In this document: one piece after another, positions 46,656 to 56,225 of the stretch | Layout of the letters: each line of letters opens with the position of its first letter | How positions within the stretch are numbered: the first letter of the stretch is position 1 | Assembly (NCBI GenBank): GCA_018699955.1 | Contig: JABISG010000074.1 | Span: 1 to 64,000 of the forward strand | Direction: 5' to 3' | Length of the DNA stretch: 64,000 nucleotides | From: Planctomycetaceae bacterium | GTDB lineage: Bacteria; Planctomycetota; Planctomycetia; Planctomycetales; Planctomycetaceae | Position numbers and translations under genes: made by a program | The notes under the pieces: generated by a model | The model's database searches: none | Seen by the model: only the letters and a program-made list of their open reading frames with translations | What the model was told of the DNA's origin: nothing

Positions 46656-48005
46656 ATGATGAGAAAACGTCTTAGAACCTGCCGATCAATCGTTGCGATG
46701 ATTGCCATTGGTGCCGTCATACAGATGACGGCCGGCGACGCCCGTGCGGCCATCATCCGCCTCAAGTCCAAGGCAACCGTCAACTCGGGCGTCGTTGTCC
46801 TGGCAGATGTTGCCGACGTCTTCGACCGGAATTTGCAGACGGCCGATGCGCTGCGAAACGTGACGTTGCAGCCGACACCGGCACCGGGAACCGAAACTCA
46901 GATCGACTTCAAAATGATTCGATCGCGGCTGCAAGCCCACGGGTTCAGCCTGGCGAACCTCGAATTCACGGGGAGAAGCAATGTGACCGTGACGGGGCCG
47001 CGGGCGCAACCTGCGGCTGATCGCAATTCACGGAGACCGACTGGTCCACCGGCAACAAGTTGGCAAGTGACTCGTGCGAAAGACATCTTGTCGAAGGCAA
47101 TTTTGAACTACCTGCGAACGGCCCGTCTGGGCGACGTTGATATGGAAGTGAAGCTGGACACCGAACTGGTTCCACTGGTGATCTCCGGGCAGACATCGGG
47201 ATATGAAATTCGCGGCGGACGCGCTCCCTGGGATGAGTGGCAAACGCTGACGGTACGATTCATCGACCGCCAGGATCAACTGCAGAGCATTCAGGTCGAG
47301 GCCCGCGTTCTCTTCCGTCCCCTCGTCCCCACCGCTCAACGAGCGTTTCCGGCCGGTTACGTGATTCGCAAACAGGATCTTGGGCTGAAGAGGGCTCCGG
47401 TTGCATCTGCGACGTACCCCACATTGGATGAGATCGTCGGCCGCGAAACGAAGCGTGCAATTCGCCAGGGACAATTCATCGATGTCGATGATGTTCGTCA
47501 GGTGTCACTGGTTCGACGTGGCGATATTGTGAGCGCAGTCGCGCGGATCGGGGGCATCTCGGTGAAACAGGAAATGCGTGCCCGCAACGACGGTGCGCTG
47601 GGAGAGCAAGTGACGCTGCGGACTCTCGATGGTGGCGAGCAACTTGAAGCAACCGTAACCGGTTACCATGAAGCGGCCGTGCTGGGTGCCGGAGCAATCT
47701 TGTCTGAACGTCAGGAAGATCGCGGTGTCTCTTTCGCGTCGTACGACGAAGTCGCCGCGCCGCGGGAATCGCCGGTGAGACTCATCGGCGGCCAAATGGA
47801 TCGTCGCCAGCCAGTTTCGCAAACGACAACTCCACAAAGAACGGTGCCGCGAATGATATCACCGCGAACGATATCACCGCGAACGGCTGCCACGGCCAAC
47901 ACTTCCACCCGACTGAATGTTCCGCCGTCGGTTGGAGCTGCGAATCAACCGACTCGTTTGATCCGGTACTCCCGCTTGCCGAATCGGAGCAGACAGTATC
48001 GATGA
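46656..48005 (+). CDS. flgA: Flagellar P-ring assembly protein FlgA
   Basis: About 449 residues from the ATG at 46656, longer than the usual 220-340. A signal peptide ends near GDARAA. The C-terminal half contains the SAF-type domain (LVPTAQRAFPAGYVIRKQDLGLKRAPV, FIDVDDVRQVSLVRRGDIVSAVARIGG) and the conserved RARNDGALGEQVTLRTLDGGEQLEATVTG region. FlgA is a periplasmic chaperone that assists FlgI polymerisation. After about residue 365 comes a low-complexity tail with short repeats (MISPRTISPRTAATA), also visible as repeated ATATCACCGCGAAC in the DNA. Confidence 0.9.
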   Translation: MMRKRLRTCRSIVAMIAIGAVIQMTAGDARAAIIRLKSKATVNSGVVVLADVADVFDRNLQTADALRNVTLQPTPAPGTETQIDFKMIRSRLQAHGFSLANLEFTGRSNVTVTGPRAQPAADRNSRRPTGPPATSWQVTRAKDILSKAILNYLRTARLGDVDMEVKLDTELVPLVISGQTSGYEIRGGRAPWDEWQTLTVRFIDRQDQLQSIQVEARVLFRPLVPTAQRAFPAGYVIRKQDLGLKRAPVASATYPTLDEIVGRETKRAIRQGQFIDVDDVRQVSLVRRGDIVSAVARIGGISVKQEMRARNDGALGEQVTLRTLDGGEQLEATVTGYHEAAVLGAGAILSERQEDRGVSFASYDEVAAPRESPVRLIGGQMDRRQPVSQTTTPQRTVPRMISPRTISPRTAATANTSTRLNVPPSVGAANQPTRLIRYSRLPNRSRQYR

Positions 48006-48080
48006 TGTGACCGCGAAACCGGCAGAGCTTTCTTGTTACGACACAACAACAACAACAACACGGTTTACTGGAGAATGATT

Positions 48081-48848
48081 GTGACAGTTCGGGGGTTGAT
48101 TCTCATCATGGGACTGGTCGTCGCATTCTCGACCGGCGCGAATGCGCAGGATCGTCTCACACGTCAGCCGAGACAGCCAATTCGGCAGCCAATCGGGCAA
48201 CCGACTCCGCAAGGCCAGATGTATCAGAACCAGATGTATCAGAACAGCCAATTCGCTCCGCGTGACGGGTTCTTTGATCCGCGGCGTCGGCGTCGTACGA
48301 TGCAGCAGGATTCGTGGACCTACATCGAGAGAATTGAGCCGCGAATCGTCAAGCTGCACGACATCATTACGATCATCGTCAGTGAAAAGTCGGAAGTGAC
48401 CAGCAATTCGCGGTTCAACCGCACGCAGCAATCGACCCTGAAGGCACAACTCAACGAGTTCATCCGCATCGGTAAGACCGGCAATCTCCGGCCGGCTGCT
48501 GAGGATTCGCAGCCAACCGTCGATGCCAACTCCAACGGGCGTTTCAGCGGTACGGGACAACAGACTGACCAAGAGGGGATCACTTATCGAATCGCCGCGA
48601 CTGTGGTCGATGTTCGCCCGAACGGAAACATCGTGCTGGAGGCCCGCAAGACGATTCAAACCAACCGCGACGTCTGGTCGTACTCGTTGACCGGAGTGCT
48701 GCGGTCTGCCGACATCCAGGCCAACAATACCGCCCTCAGCGAAAACCTCTACAACCCAACAATCAAACGAATGAAGACCGGCAAGGTGAACGATGCCGCG
48801 AAGGTTCCTTGGGGAAGTCGTTTAGTCGATATCATTTTCCCGTTCTAA
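48081..48848 (+). CDS. flgH: Flagellar L-ring protein FlgH
   Basis: About 255 residues from a GTG at 48081, preferred because GGAGA lies six bases upstream; the ATG at 48075 abuts that site. A signal peptide (MTVRGLILIMGLVVAFSTGANAQ) precedes a Gln/Pro-rich segment. The FlgH domain follows: RIVKLHDIITIIVSEKSEVTSNSRFNR, AATVVDVRPNGNIVLEARKTIQTN and VDIIFPF at the end. FlgH forms the L-ring bushing in the outer membrane. No lipobox cysteine is seen, in contrast to the enterobacterial lipoprotein. Confidence 0.93.
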   Translation: MTVRGLILIMGLVVAFSTGANAQDRLTRQPRQPIRQPIGQPTPQGQMYQNQMYQNSQFAPRDGFFDPRRRRRTMQQDSWTYIERIEPRIVKLHDIITIIVSEKSEVTSNSRFNRTQQSTLKAQLNEFIRIGKTGNLRPAAEDSQPTVDANSNGRFSGTGQQTDQEGITYRIAATVVDVRPNGNIVLEARKTIQTNRDVWSYSLTGVLRSADIQANNTALSENLYNPTIKRMKTGKVNDAAKVPWGSRLVDIIFPF

Positions 48849-48860
48849 AAAACTGCGTTG

Positions 48861-48885
48861 CACTGGCGACACGCCAGTGGCACCC
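48861..48885 (+). repeat. Repeat family C copy 2
   Basis: CACTGGCGACACGCCAGTGG followed by CACCC, a perfect hairpin between flgH and flgI. Confidence 0.7.
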
Positions 48886-48942
48886 GGTGATCAAGAATGT
48901 CAGAAGTTCGTAATTCTCACTTTTCATCTGATGAGCCTTGTC

Positions 48943-50043
48943 ATGACAAATTCACGCCGATGGTCAATTCGTCTCGCCGCCACCCTGCTGGTTGCGGCAG
49001 CAGTTTTGGCAGTTCTTTCACCGCGTGAAACGGCCGCCCGTGTGAAGTTGAAGGATATTTGCAGCGTCTCCGGTGAACGAGAGGTCCAACTGATCGGAAT
49101 TGGTTTGGTGACCGGCTTGGACGGCACGGGCGGCGGGGGGAAGGACCCGTCTGCACTGAAGGCACTGGCGAAAACAATGGAGCATATGAATGCTGCGATC
49201 CCCGATCTCAAGAATATGAAGAATGCCAAGAATTTCGATATCGTAATCATCCACGCCACCATCCCCAAGAACGGAGCACGGCGAGGTCAGAAAATCGATT
49301 GCTTTGTCACATCTTACGGAGGTGCCAAAGATTTGCGTGGCGGACGTTTATTGCCAACTCCCCTCGAAACGGCTAGTGACAAAGACGGTATCGCACGTGG
49401 GACGGCTTCGGGTGGCCTGATTATCGAGGGGACCGATAGTAAGGTTGTCGGAAGAATCCCAGGCGGCGTCACACTGACCGACGACTTTATTCACAGTTTC
49501 GTCGATGTCTATCGCGGCGGCGTGATCACGTTACTGCTCAACGAATCGCACGCCAGTTACCAGGTCGCCGCCGCAATCGCGCGAGTCATCAACGAAGAAA
49601 ACGGTGATTATTCTTCCACAGGTAACGAAATCGCCCAAGCCGTCGGCCCCGGTGTTATCGATGTCAAGCTGCCGCAGGTGTACCGCGATTCGCCTGTTGA
49701 TTTCGTGGGCAACATTCTTGCAACCGGCGTCGATACCAGTTCGACGGCACGCGTGACGGTGAACAACAAGAGCAAAGTCATCATTATCGACGGGGCAGTT
49801 GAGATCAGCCCGGCGGTCATCGCACACAAGAGCCTCGTTGTCGATATTGGAGGAGGCGGAAACACGCGAACAGCATTATTCGTCGGACTCGAAAGCCGCG
49901 GTAACGGGAGCCAAACGACACAACAGCTCAGCGATCTGGTCACGGCGCTTAAGAGCCTGAAGGTGCCGCCGGAAGACATGATCTCCATCATCCGCGAGTT
50001 GCACGTTTCGGGTCATCTGCACGCTCAATACAGCGAACGGTAA
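48943..50043 (+). CDS. flgI: Flagellar P-ring protein FlgI
   Basis: About 366 residues from the ATG at 48943; ATG at 48931 is an alternative. A signal peptide ends near RETAA. The conserved core follows: VKLKDICSVSGEREVQLIGIGLVTGLDGTGGGGKD, TSYGGAKDLRGGRLLPTPL, GRIPGGVTLT, NEENGDYSSTGNEIAQAVGPGVIDVKLPQVYRD. It assembles the ring around the rod in the peptidoglycan layer and depends on FlgA. Length is normal. Confidence 0.95.
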   Translation: MTNSRRWSIRLAATLLVAAAVLAVLSPRETAARVKLKDICSVSGEREVQLIGIGLVTGLDGTGGGGKDPSALKALAKTMEHMNAAIPDLKNMKNAKNFDIVIIHATIPKNGARRGQKIDCFVTSYGGAKDLRGGRLLPTPLETASDKDGIARGTASGGLIIEGTDSKVVGRIPGGVTLTDDFIHSFVDVYRGGVITLLLNESHASYQVAAAIARVINEENGDYSSTGNEIAQAVGPGVIDVKLPQVYRDSPVDFVGNILATGVDTSSTARVTVNNKSKVIIIDGAVEISPAVIAHKSLVVDIGGGGNTRTALFVGLESRGNGSQTTQQLSDLVTALKSLKVPPEDMISIIRELHVSGHLHAQYSER

Positions 50044-50093
50044 ATCAGCCCGGCGGGAGTTTGTTTTCTGTTCACCACAGGCGATCCAGGAGA

Positions 50094-50468
50094 ATGGCGT
50101 TGAACGGTATTCATGGAATTGGCGGTGCGACGCCAAACATTGGGCTGCTTTCGCAATCGGCCGTCCAACAGCCCGCCGAAGCCAACCTCCAGGTGAAAGA
50201 GAAATTCCAGGAATTCGTCGCCGGCACTTTTTATTCGCAAATGTTGAAGGCGCTGCATAAGACACACGACAAGCCGGCGTATTTTCACGGCGGACAAGCT
50301 GAGGAGTTATTCCAAAGCCAAATGGACCAACACGTCGCAACCGAACTCTCGAAAAACCACGGAGCATCCTTCTCCGATCCGCTGTTCAACACCTTTCAGA
50401 ACCAACTCAAGGGCATCCGCCCTGAATCTTCGACGCAACCTCCGAGGGCGGCCGCAATTCCTGAATAG
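50094..50468 (+). CDS. flgJ: Rod-binding protein, FlgJ N-terminal domain only
   Basis: About 124 residues from the ATG at 50094; a TTG at 50100 has AGGAG at a better spacing. The FlgJ N-terminal signature is visible: KEKFQEFVAGTFYSQMLKALHKT, YFHGGQAEELFQSQMDQHVATELS. The C-terminal peptidoglycan hydrolase of enterobacterial FlgJ is absent, as in many non-enterobacterial genomes. It acts as the rod cap during assembly. Position between flgI and flgN supports the call. Confidence 0.87.
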   Translation: MALNGIHGIGGATPNIGLLSQSAVQQPAEANLQVKEKFQEFVAGTFYSQMLKALHKTHDKPAYFHGGQAEELFQSQMDQHVATELSKNHGASFSDPLFNTFQNQLKGIRPESSTQPPRAAAIPE

Positions 50469-50861
50469 CGATTCATCGACCGACCGAGTGCGGCGCGCGA
50501 ATATGCGGATTGCAGGAATTGGAACGATTAGACGGAAGATTCGGACTGTAAGCAGCCGAAACTAACACTACGGTCGTGCGCCGTAGCTACAGCGGTGCGC
50601 TGTCATTGTCGTTCGCAGCCATTTGGTTTGCTCTCACGGTGATTGCCGCCCGCACCGGTCAATCGTTGCTTCAGTGTCTCAAGCACAATTGAAACCCTGT
50701 CGCTCCGATCAGTCCCGGTGAATTCAGTGCTGCTGCGTGCAACTGCCAAGTCCGGCAACGGGGGGGGGCCTCGAACACGGGCGACTGATGAGCGATGGTT
50801 GTGTCGCTTTTCGTCGATTGCCTGCGCGTTCGGGCGATGAACGTACGCTGACGGAAAGGCG
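50469..50861. other. Gap within the flagellar cluster
   Basis: No gene is supported in these 393 bases. There is a small inverted repeat around CTACGG...CCGTAG (about 50569-50586) and a run of nine G (50760-50768), a potential slippage site that lies outside any gene. Confidence 0.5.
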
Positions 50862-51359
50862 ATGTCGATGGGGGGCCATTTGCTGAATGACTTGCGTGAG
50901 CTGCTGCGCAGTCTGGAAACGGCACAACGCGACTTTTCCGCGCTGCAGGACCGCAAGCGCACCGCGCTGGTGGAGGGTCACAGCGACGACCTGCTGAGTA
51001 TCGCACGCGACGAAACGACGATTGGCGACCGTCTGCGCGCACTGTTGGACCAGAGGGGTGAGATTTTGGACGCTGCGCGGAAATCGGGACTGCCCGGTGC
51101 GGATTCTCTGCTGGGAATCGCCGCGAATCTGCAACCAAAAGATCGCGACGAACTCGAACCTCGCATTCAAGCGGCGCGGAAACAGGCCGAACAGATCCGC
51201 CGCGAAACCTGGGTCCAGTGGATAATTGCGCATCGCGCGTACAGCCACTATTCTTCGCTACTTGATCTGATAGCTCTGAGCGGAAAGAAATCACCCACTT
51301 ACGAAGCAAAACCGAGCAAGGAGACCGCCGGCGGTGCAATTTTCGACGCATCGATTTAG
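50862..51359 (+). CDS. flgN: FlgN-like flagellar chaperone
   Basis: 165 residues, mostly helical and charged (LLNDLRELLRSLETAQRDFSALQDRKRTALVEG, DRLRALLDQRGEILD), fitting FlgN-family export chaperones, which bind FlgK and FlgL in the cytosol. Sequence conservation in this family is low, so the placement directly before flgK is the main support. Confidence 0.75.
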   Translation: MSMGGHLLNDLRELLRSLETAQRDFSALQDRKRTALVEGHSDDLLSIARDETTIGDRLRALLDQRGEILDAARKSGLPGADSLLGIAANLQPKDRDELEPRIQAARKQAEQIRRETWVQWIIAHRAYSHYSSLLDLIALSGKKSPTYEAKPSKETAGGAIFDASI

Positions 51360-51418
51360 AAACCCGTTTCAATACGTATCCCGGTCGTGCCGACTGTTCG
51401 ATCAGACGAAGACTGACA

Positions 51419-51449
51419 CACTGCCCTGGCGAAACGTCAGTGGCACCCA
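51419..51449 (+). repeat. Repeat family C copy 3
   Basis: CCTGGCGAAACGTCAGTGGC followed by ACCC, an imperfect version of the hairpin found at 48861, between flgN and flgK. Confidence 0.6.
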
Positions 51450-51501
51450 CACGCGAATCACATTTCTAATCTTTGAACCAATAGCGGTCTTAGAGTGACC
51501 A

Positions 51502-53202
51502 ATGGGACTGAATGCAACACTAGCGATGGCGAGCAGATCGCTGCAGGTGTTCTCCACCGGCATCGAGGTCGCCGGTCAGAATATCGCGAACGCCGGTACG
51601 CCCGGTTACATTCGCGAAGAGTTGCTGCTCGAACCGAATTTCCCGTATTCGGACGGTCAGTTGGTTTTCGGAACCGGCGTGAGGGCGCTCGGTATTCAAC
51701 AGCAAATCGACGTCTTTCTCGAAACCCGCGTTCACACGGCGAATTCCGACGCAAGCGCCGCTGCCGCCCGCGACAGCATCTTCCGTCAATTGCAATCGGA
51801 AATTGGTGAGTTGGGCGACTCAGACATTTCCACGGCCGTCAACGACTTTCTGGCAACATTGAACGATCTTGCCAATCAGCCGGAATCGGCAGCGCTGCGC
51901 GAGGTTGTGGTGCGAGAAGGACAACAACTGGCCAGCGAACTCTCGCTACTGCGCGCGAATCTCGACGAACTTCGCCAGGCCCAGACGGTGAAGGTTGATA
52001 CGCTCGTCTCGGAGTCCAACCGGTTAATCACCCAAATCGAAGAATTGAATCTGGAAATCACACGAGCGGAATCGGCCGGCCTGTCGATCAGCGATGCCGG
52101 CGCGCTCCGCTCGCAGCGGTACCAGGCGCTAAACCGGCTATCGGAGATCATTCCGATCGAATATCGCGAAAACGATAACGGTTCAATCGACCTGTTCAGC
52201 GGCGACAGCTACGTCATTCTGACGGGCCAATCGCAGCGGCTGAAGTCGGTGCCTCGTTCAGCGGGAACCGTCATTGTACAGGATGTTGTTTTTACGAAGA
52301 CTGAGTCACCGGTTTCACTGGCCGGAGGTGAGCTGGCCGGCGTCCTCGATGGTCGCGACAACGTCATTGGGGGTTTCATTAACGACCTGGACCAGTTCGC
52401 ATCGAGTCTGATTTTTGAATTCAACAGAATTCATGCCTCGGGCGAATCTCAGAAGGGCTTCACCGATGTGACTGCACTGTCGGCCGTCGATAACAGCAAC
52501 TCCGTGTTGAATAACGCGGGACTGAACTTCGCCCCGACTGACGGAAGATTTCTGGTGAAAGTTGCCAACACTCTGACGGGGCTGACTGACACAACAAATA
52601 TCCGCGTCGATCTCGACGGAATCGATCCGGGGAACGATACGACGCTGGAAAGTCTACGGCAGGATCTCGATGCCGTAAGCAATCTCAACGCCGTCATCAC
52701 TCCCGACGGACGGTTGCAACTGACGACAGATGCGGGATTCGAGGTTCGATTTTCCGAAGATACGAGCGGCGCGCTGGCATCGTTGGGCATCAACACGTTC
52801 TTCACCGGCACCGATTCCGACGATATTGGCGTGAACTCGATTGTGCTGAACGACTCGGCCTTTATTGCGTCTGGTCAGGGCGGAGGGCCGGGGGATAATC
52901 GAAATTTGCTGCTGTTGGCCCAATTTCTCGACAACCCGCAGCAGTCGCTTAACGGACAGAGTCTCGATGGTTTCTACAACACAGCGATCTCCCGCGTCGC
53001 GCAATCGGCCGCTGCTGAGTCAGCCGTCGCCAACGGTTACGCCGCATTCCGCGATTCGTTGTTGAACCAACGTTCGCAATTTTCCGGTGTCAGTCTCGAT
53101 GAAGAGGCAGTCCACATCATTGAATTCCAGCAGTCATTTCAGGCAGCAGCCCGACTGATTCGTGTGATCGACGAACTGTACGACGTCTTACTAAACATCT
53201 AG
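51502..53202 (+). CDS. flgK: Hook-filament junction protein 1 FlgK
   Basis: 566 residues, standard length. N-terminus MGLNATLAMASRSLQVFSTGIEVAGQNIANAGTPGYIRE has the conserved rod/hook motif, and the C-terminus EEAVHIIEFQQSFQAAARLIRVIDELYDVLLNI is the pairing helix. FlgK is secreted through the flagellar type III pathway and joins hook and filament. flgL follows 48 bases later with a short tandem duplication between. Confidence 0.93.
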   Translation: MGLNATLAMASRSLQVFSTGIEVAGQNIANAGTPGYIREELLLEPNFPYSDGQLVFGTGVRALGIQQQIDVFLETRVHTANSDASAAAARDSIFRQLQSEIGELGDSDISTAVNDFLATLNDLANQPESAALREVVVREGQQLASELSLLRANLDELRQAQTVKVDTLVSESNRLITQIEELNLEITRAESAGLSISDAGALRSQRYQALNRLSEIIPIEYRENDNGSIDLFSGDSYVILTGQSQRLKSVPRSAGTVIVQDVVFTKTESPVSLAGGELAGVLDGRDNVIGGFINDLDQFASSLIFEFNRIHASGESQKGFTDVTALSAVDNSNSVLNNAGLNFAPTDGRFLVKVANTLTGLTDTTNIRVDLDGIDPGNDTTLESLRQDLDAVSNLNAVITPDGRLQLTTDAGFEVRFSEDTSGALASLGINTFFTGTDSDDIGVNSIVLNDSAFIASGQGGGPGDNRNLLLLAQFLDNPQQSLNGQSLDGFYNTAISRVAQSAAAESAVANGYAAFRDSLLNQRSQFSGVSLDEEAVHIIEFQQSFQAAARLIRVIDELYDVLLNI

Positions 53203-53207
53203 TTTTG

Positions 53208-53238
53208 CCATGCCAACTGGTTCTACCATGCCAACTGG
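53208..53238 (+). repeat. Tandem duplication before flgL
   Basis: CCATGCCAACTGG occurs at 53208-53220 and again at 53226-53238. It supplies an extra out-of-frame ATG ahead of the flgL start and might affect its translation. Confidence 0.6.
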
Positions 53239-53250
53239 GCAGACAACACA

Positions 53251-55209
53251 ATGACCCTCGGACCGATTTTGCCCGGGCGACTTCCCGGCTCACTTACCGC
53301 CGACCGGCTGAATAACGCATTGCAGACGAACTTTTCGTTACTGCAATCGCTGCAGGACCAGATTGCGACGGGACACAAATTCTTTCTCCCCGGAGAATCG
53401 CCTGCCGCTGCAACACGTGCGATCGTGCTGCAGAAGTCCATCGAACGGCAAGAGCAACTTCAATCGAACATCGCGACCAGTCGGTCGTTTCTTGAAGCCA
53501 GCGAAGGTGCGCTGGCAGCCATCAGCGATTCGTTGGGGCGTGCCAAATCGTTGGCGTTGGCCGGTTTGGGAAGTGTTGCCTCGTCGGAAGAAAAACAGGC
53601 GCTCGCAGCGGAAGCCGCAGGTGTCGTGCAACAGGTTGTCAACGCGGCCAATTCCACATTTCGTGGACGATACCTGTTTGGAGGAAGCGAGACGGACAGC
53701 GCGCCCTTCGAATTGCTCGGCAACGGCGTGGTCCGGTACAACGGCGACGGGCTGGCAATCGATTCCTTTGCCGATCTCGAACTGCTGTTGTCCAATAACA
53801 TCGACGGCCAATCCGCCTTTGAAGCCACGACTCCGCCGGTCGGCAGCGATCTGAATCCGGCACTCACACTCGATTCGAGAATCGAGGACCTGCTTGGCGG
53901 GCAAGGTGTAAATCTCGGCTTAATCAACATCACGCTCAATAATGGTGCAGCGGAAACTGCGCAGGTTGACCTGACCGGGGCAGAGACGATTGGTGATATC
54001 AAAACCCGGCTGGAAGCAGCTTTTCCCGTTGCTCCGGGCGTACTCACACTGACGGTCGATATCGATCCGGCCACAAACTCGGGAATCCGACTGACGCCTT
54101 CTGCTGGAACGGTTGCAGTCACCGACCTCAGTGGTTCCACCGTTGCCCGCGATCTGGGAGTTGCCTCGGCAGCTGCCGCGACGGTCAACGGCGGTGATCT
54201 CGATCCACAACTGACATTGCTGACGAACTTGACAGATCTGAACGGCGGCACTGGCATTGGTACCACGAGCGGAGATACGTTCCTGGTGACGAACGGCACA
54301 TCGACAAAGACTGTCGATATCTCGACGGCGACGACCATTGAAGATGTTTTCAACTTGTTGAAAACAGCCGATCGCGACATTCAGGTGGGAATCAACGCAG
54401 CAGGAAACGGGCTGGCGATTTCCAGTCGGCTCAGCGGATCGCAGTTCTCCATCGGCGAGAACAGCGACACGATCGCAGCCGATCTCGGCATCCGCACGTT
54501 CAATGGTAGTACGTTGTTGGCCAATCTGAATCGTGGCAACGGCGTACCCCTTGAGGAGATCGCTGCCGACGGGACGTTGGAATCCGCGCCACTGAACATC
54601 ACCCGGCGAGACGGTACAACAGCCTCTGTCGAATTGAAGGGCCTCAAGACGGTGCAGCAGGTTCTCACCACCATCAACGCGGTTGATCCGGGTGTCCTTG
54701 TTGCGTCACTCAACGTCATTGGCAACGGCATCACCATTCTGGACAACGACGGTGTCAGCACGGGACCGCTGACCATCGAAGACAGTAACCTGGCGATTGC
54801 GCTGGGAGTCAACGGCACCGAAGCCAGCGCGAACCCCGCCGTTCCTCTCGTTGGGCAGGAAGTCAATCCCATTGAGGCCAACGGCGTCCTCAATTTGCTG
54901 TTGTCGATGCAGGTGGCATTACTGCAGGAAGACGATGCAGAATTGACCCGACTGAATCCGTTAATCAATTCGGAAGCACTGCGGTTCAGCGTCGTGCGCG
55001 GTGAAATCGGCAGCCGGCTAAAAACCATCGACGAAACCGAAAACCGGCTGCTCGATGAATCGATCCGGCTGCAGGAATCGCTCTCCATCGAATACGATAC
55101 CGATGTGACCGAAGTCCTCACTCAGTTGGCTTTCCAACAATCGGCAATCCAAGCCACGTTGCAGGTCTCCGCATCGACCTTACAGCTGAGCCTGCTGAAC
55201 TTCCTGTAA
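53251..55209 (+). CDS. flgL: Hook-filament junction protein 3 FlgL, enlarged by flagellin-IN repeats
   Basis: 652 residues against about 300-320 in enteric bacteria. The N-terminus (LTADRLNNALQTNFSLLQSLQDQIATGHKFFLPGESP) and the C-terminal helix (YDTDVTEVLTQLAFQQSAIQATLQVSASTLQLSLLNFL) are flagellin/FlgL-type. The middle holds repeated Flagellin-IN-like units: GLINITLNNGAAETAQVDLTGAETIGDIKTRLE near 225-260, a related TGDT/TFLVTNGTSTKTVDISTATTIEDVFNLL near 355-385, and APLNITRRDGTTASVELKGLKTVQQVLTTINA near 450-480. These add a surface domain to the junction ring. Confidence 0.9.
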   Translation: MTLGPILPGRLPGSLTADRLNNALQTNFSLLQSLQDQIATGHKFFLPGESPAAATRAIVLQKSIERQEQLQSNIATSRSFLEASEGALAAISDSLGRAKSLALAGLGSVASSEEKQALAAEAAGVVQQVVNAANSTFRGRYLFGGSETDSAPFELLGNGVVRYNGDGLAIDSFADLELLLSNNIDGQSAFEATTPPVGSDLNPALTLDSRIEDLLGGQGVNLGLINITLNNGAAETAQVDLTGAETIGDIKTRLEAAFPVAPGVLTLTVDIDPATNSGIRLTPSAGTVAVTDLSGSTVARDLGVASAAAATVNGGDLDPQLTLLTNLTDLNGGTGIGTTSGDTFLVTNGTSTKTVDISTATTIEDVFNLLKTADRDIQVGINAAGNGLAISSRLSGSQFSIGENSDTIAADLGIRTFNGSTLLANLNRGNGVPLEEIAADGTLESAPLNITRRDGTTASVELKGLKTVQQVLTTINAVDPGVLVASLNVIGNGITILDNDGVSTGPLTIEDSNLAIALGVNGTEASANPAVPLVGQEVNPIEANGVLNLLLSMQVALLQEDDAELTRLNPLINSEALRFSVVRGEIGSRLKTIDETENRLLDESIRLQESLSIEYDTDVTEVLTQLAFQQSAIQATLQVSASTLQLSLLNFL

Positions 55210-55223
55210 CCGCAGCGAAGTTC

Positions 55224-56225
55224 TCAACGAAAGCGGTAGGCTTTGTTGTGGCGACTGAAATCGGCTTCGGCCAGTTGCGAGCGCAGCCGGATTTCGGAGT
55301 AGCTGTAAACCTCAACCAGAGTTTGCGCGTCCAACTCCGTTGCCAGCAGTGACGCGTTGCCCTTCGGCCAGCCATAGTTCTTCACCGAGACCGGCAGCGA
55401 GTATTCCTTATCGATGTGCGCGACGACCTTGCGATACCCTTCGGATAATTCGGGGCGGTCGTATTCGATTATGAAGCAGTAGCAATCGCGATCGTCGAAC
55501 TTCTGGTTGTCGAGCATGCGGCAGCGAACACCGGAAACAGCTTTTAGATCCCGCTGGCGGTACGCAACGCAGCGGCGGGCGACTTCGAGCAGGCCGGCAT
55601 CGGTCACCGGATGTCTTGAAGCCTCCATCGCTCTCTTTCCGTGTGGGTCGAGTTTCACAGTCGGCAGTAGTCGCGCCTTCCAGCCGCCGACATGAACCAG
55701 CATCTTGCCATTGTTCTCGCCTTCGACATAGACCAGTTCGCGGCCCTTGTCGCGCGAAAGCCACTTCATGTAAACACTGAACGGCTCGTGCCGCAGTTTG
55801 ATGCGAATGACTTGCGCCTCGCCCAATTCGTCACCGATACGCTCTTGTTTCATGAACATTGCTGTGTAGTCGGGGACGGCACTTAGCCGCGCGTGGCCGC
55901 GTTCGATAAGGAGCAGATTCATCAACAGCGCCATTCGCCCTTCGAGCAGCGTGTTGCTTCCGCCGGCTGTCATACCAGCCGGTATGTCGGACACCGAAGC
56001 CTGTGCCGATCCGGCTTCCCCATCGCCAGATGGCGATGTGACTTCGATTGGATCGACGGCAGTAAGCCGGGCAATATCGACGACCTCGTCGGGTACTCCG
56101 TCGCCGGGGTCCGCCGAGAATTGAAAGTAGAGAACGCCTGCTGCGGCAGACAATGCGAGACATGCCAGAAGATTTCGGGGCCACGAACGAGCGGTCTGTG
56201 ATCGCGACAGGTGATGGCACGTCAT
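55224..56225 (-). CDS. DUF1571 exported protein
   Basis: 333 residues from the ATG at 56225 (AAAGG seven bases upstream); the frame is open to 56453 in a less protein-like stretch. An N-terminal membrane anchor (LLACLALSAAAGVLYFQF) is followed by a Ser/Gly-rich linker and the DUF1571 domain: YTAMFMKQERIGDELGEAQVIRIKLRHEPFSVYMKWL, GRELVYVEGENNGKMLVHVGGWKARLLPTVKLDPHGKRAM. The domain resembles LolA-like folds, but its role is unknown. It converges on flgL, only 14 bases from its stop. Confidence 0.85.
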   Translation of the reverse strand: MTCHHLSRSQTARSWPRNLLACLALSAAAGVLYFQFSADPGDGVPDEVVDIARLTAVDPIEVTSPSGDGEAGSAQASVSDIPAGMTAGGSNTLLEGRMALLMNLLLIERGHARLSAVPDYTAMFMKQERIGDELGEAQVIRIKLRHEPFSVYMKWLSRDKGRELVYVEGENNGKMLVHVGGWKARLLPTVKLDPHGKRAMEASRHPVTDAGLLEVARRCVAYRQRDLKAVSGVRCRMLDNQKFDDRDCYCFIIEYDRPELSEGYRKVVAHIDKEYSLPVSVKNYGWPKGNASLLATELDAQTLVEVYSYSEIRLRSQLAEADFSRHNKAYRFR

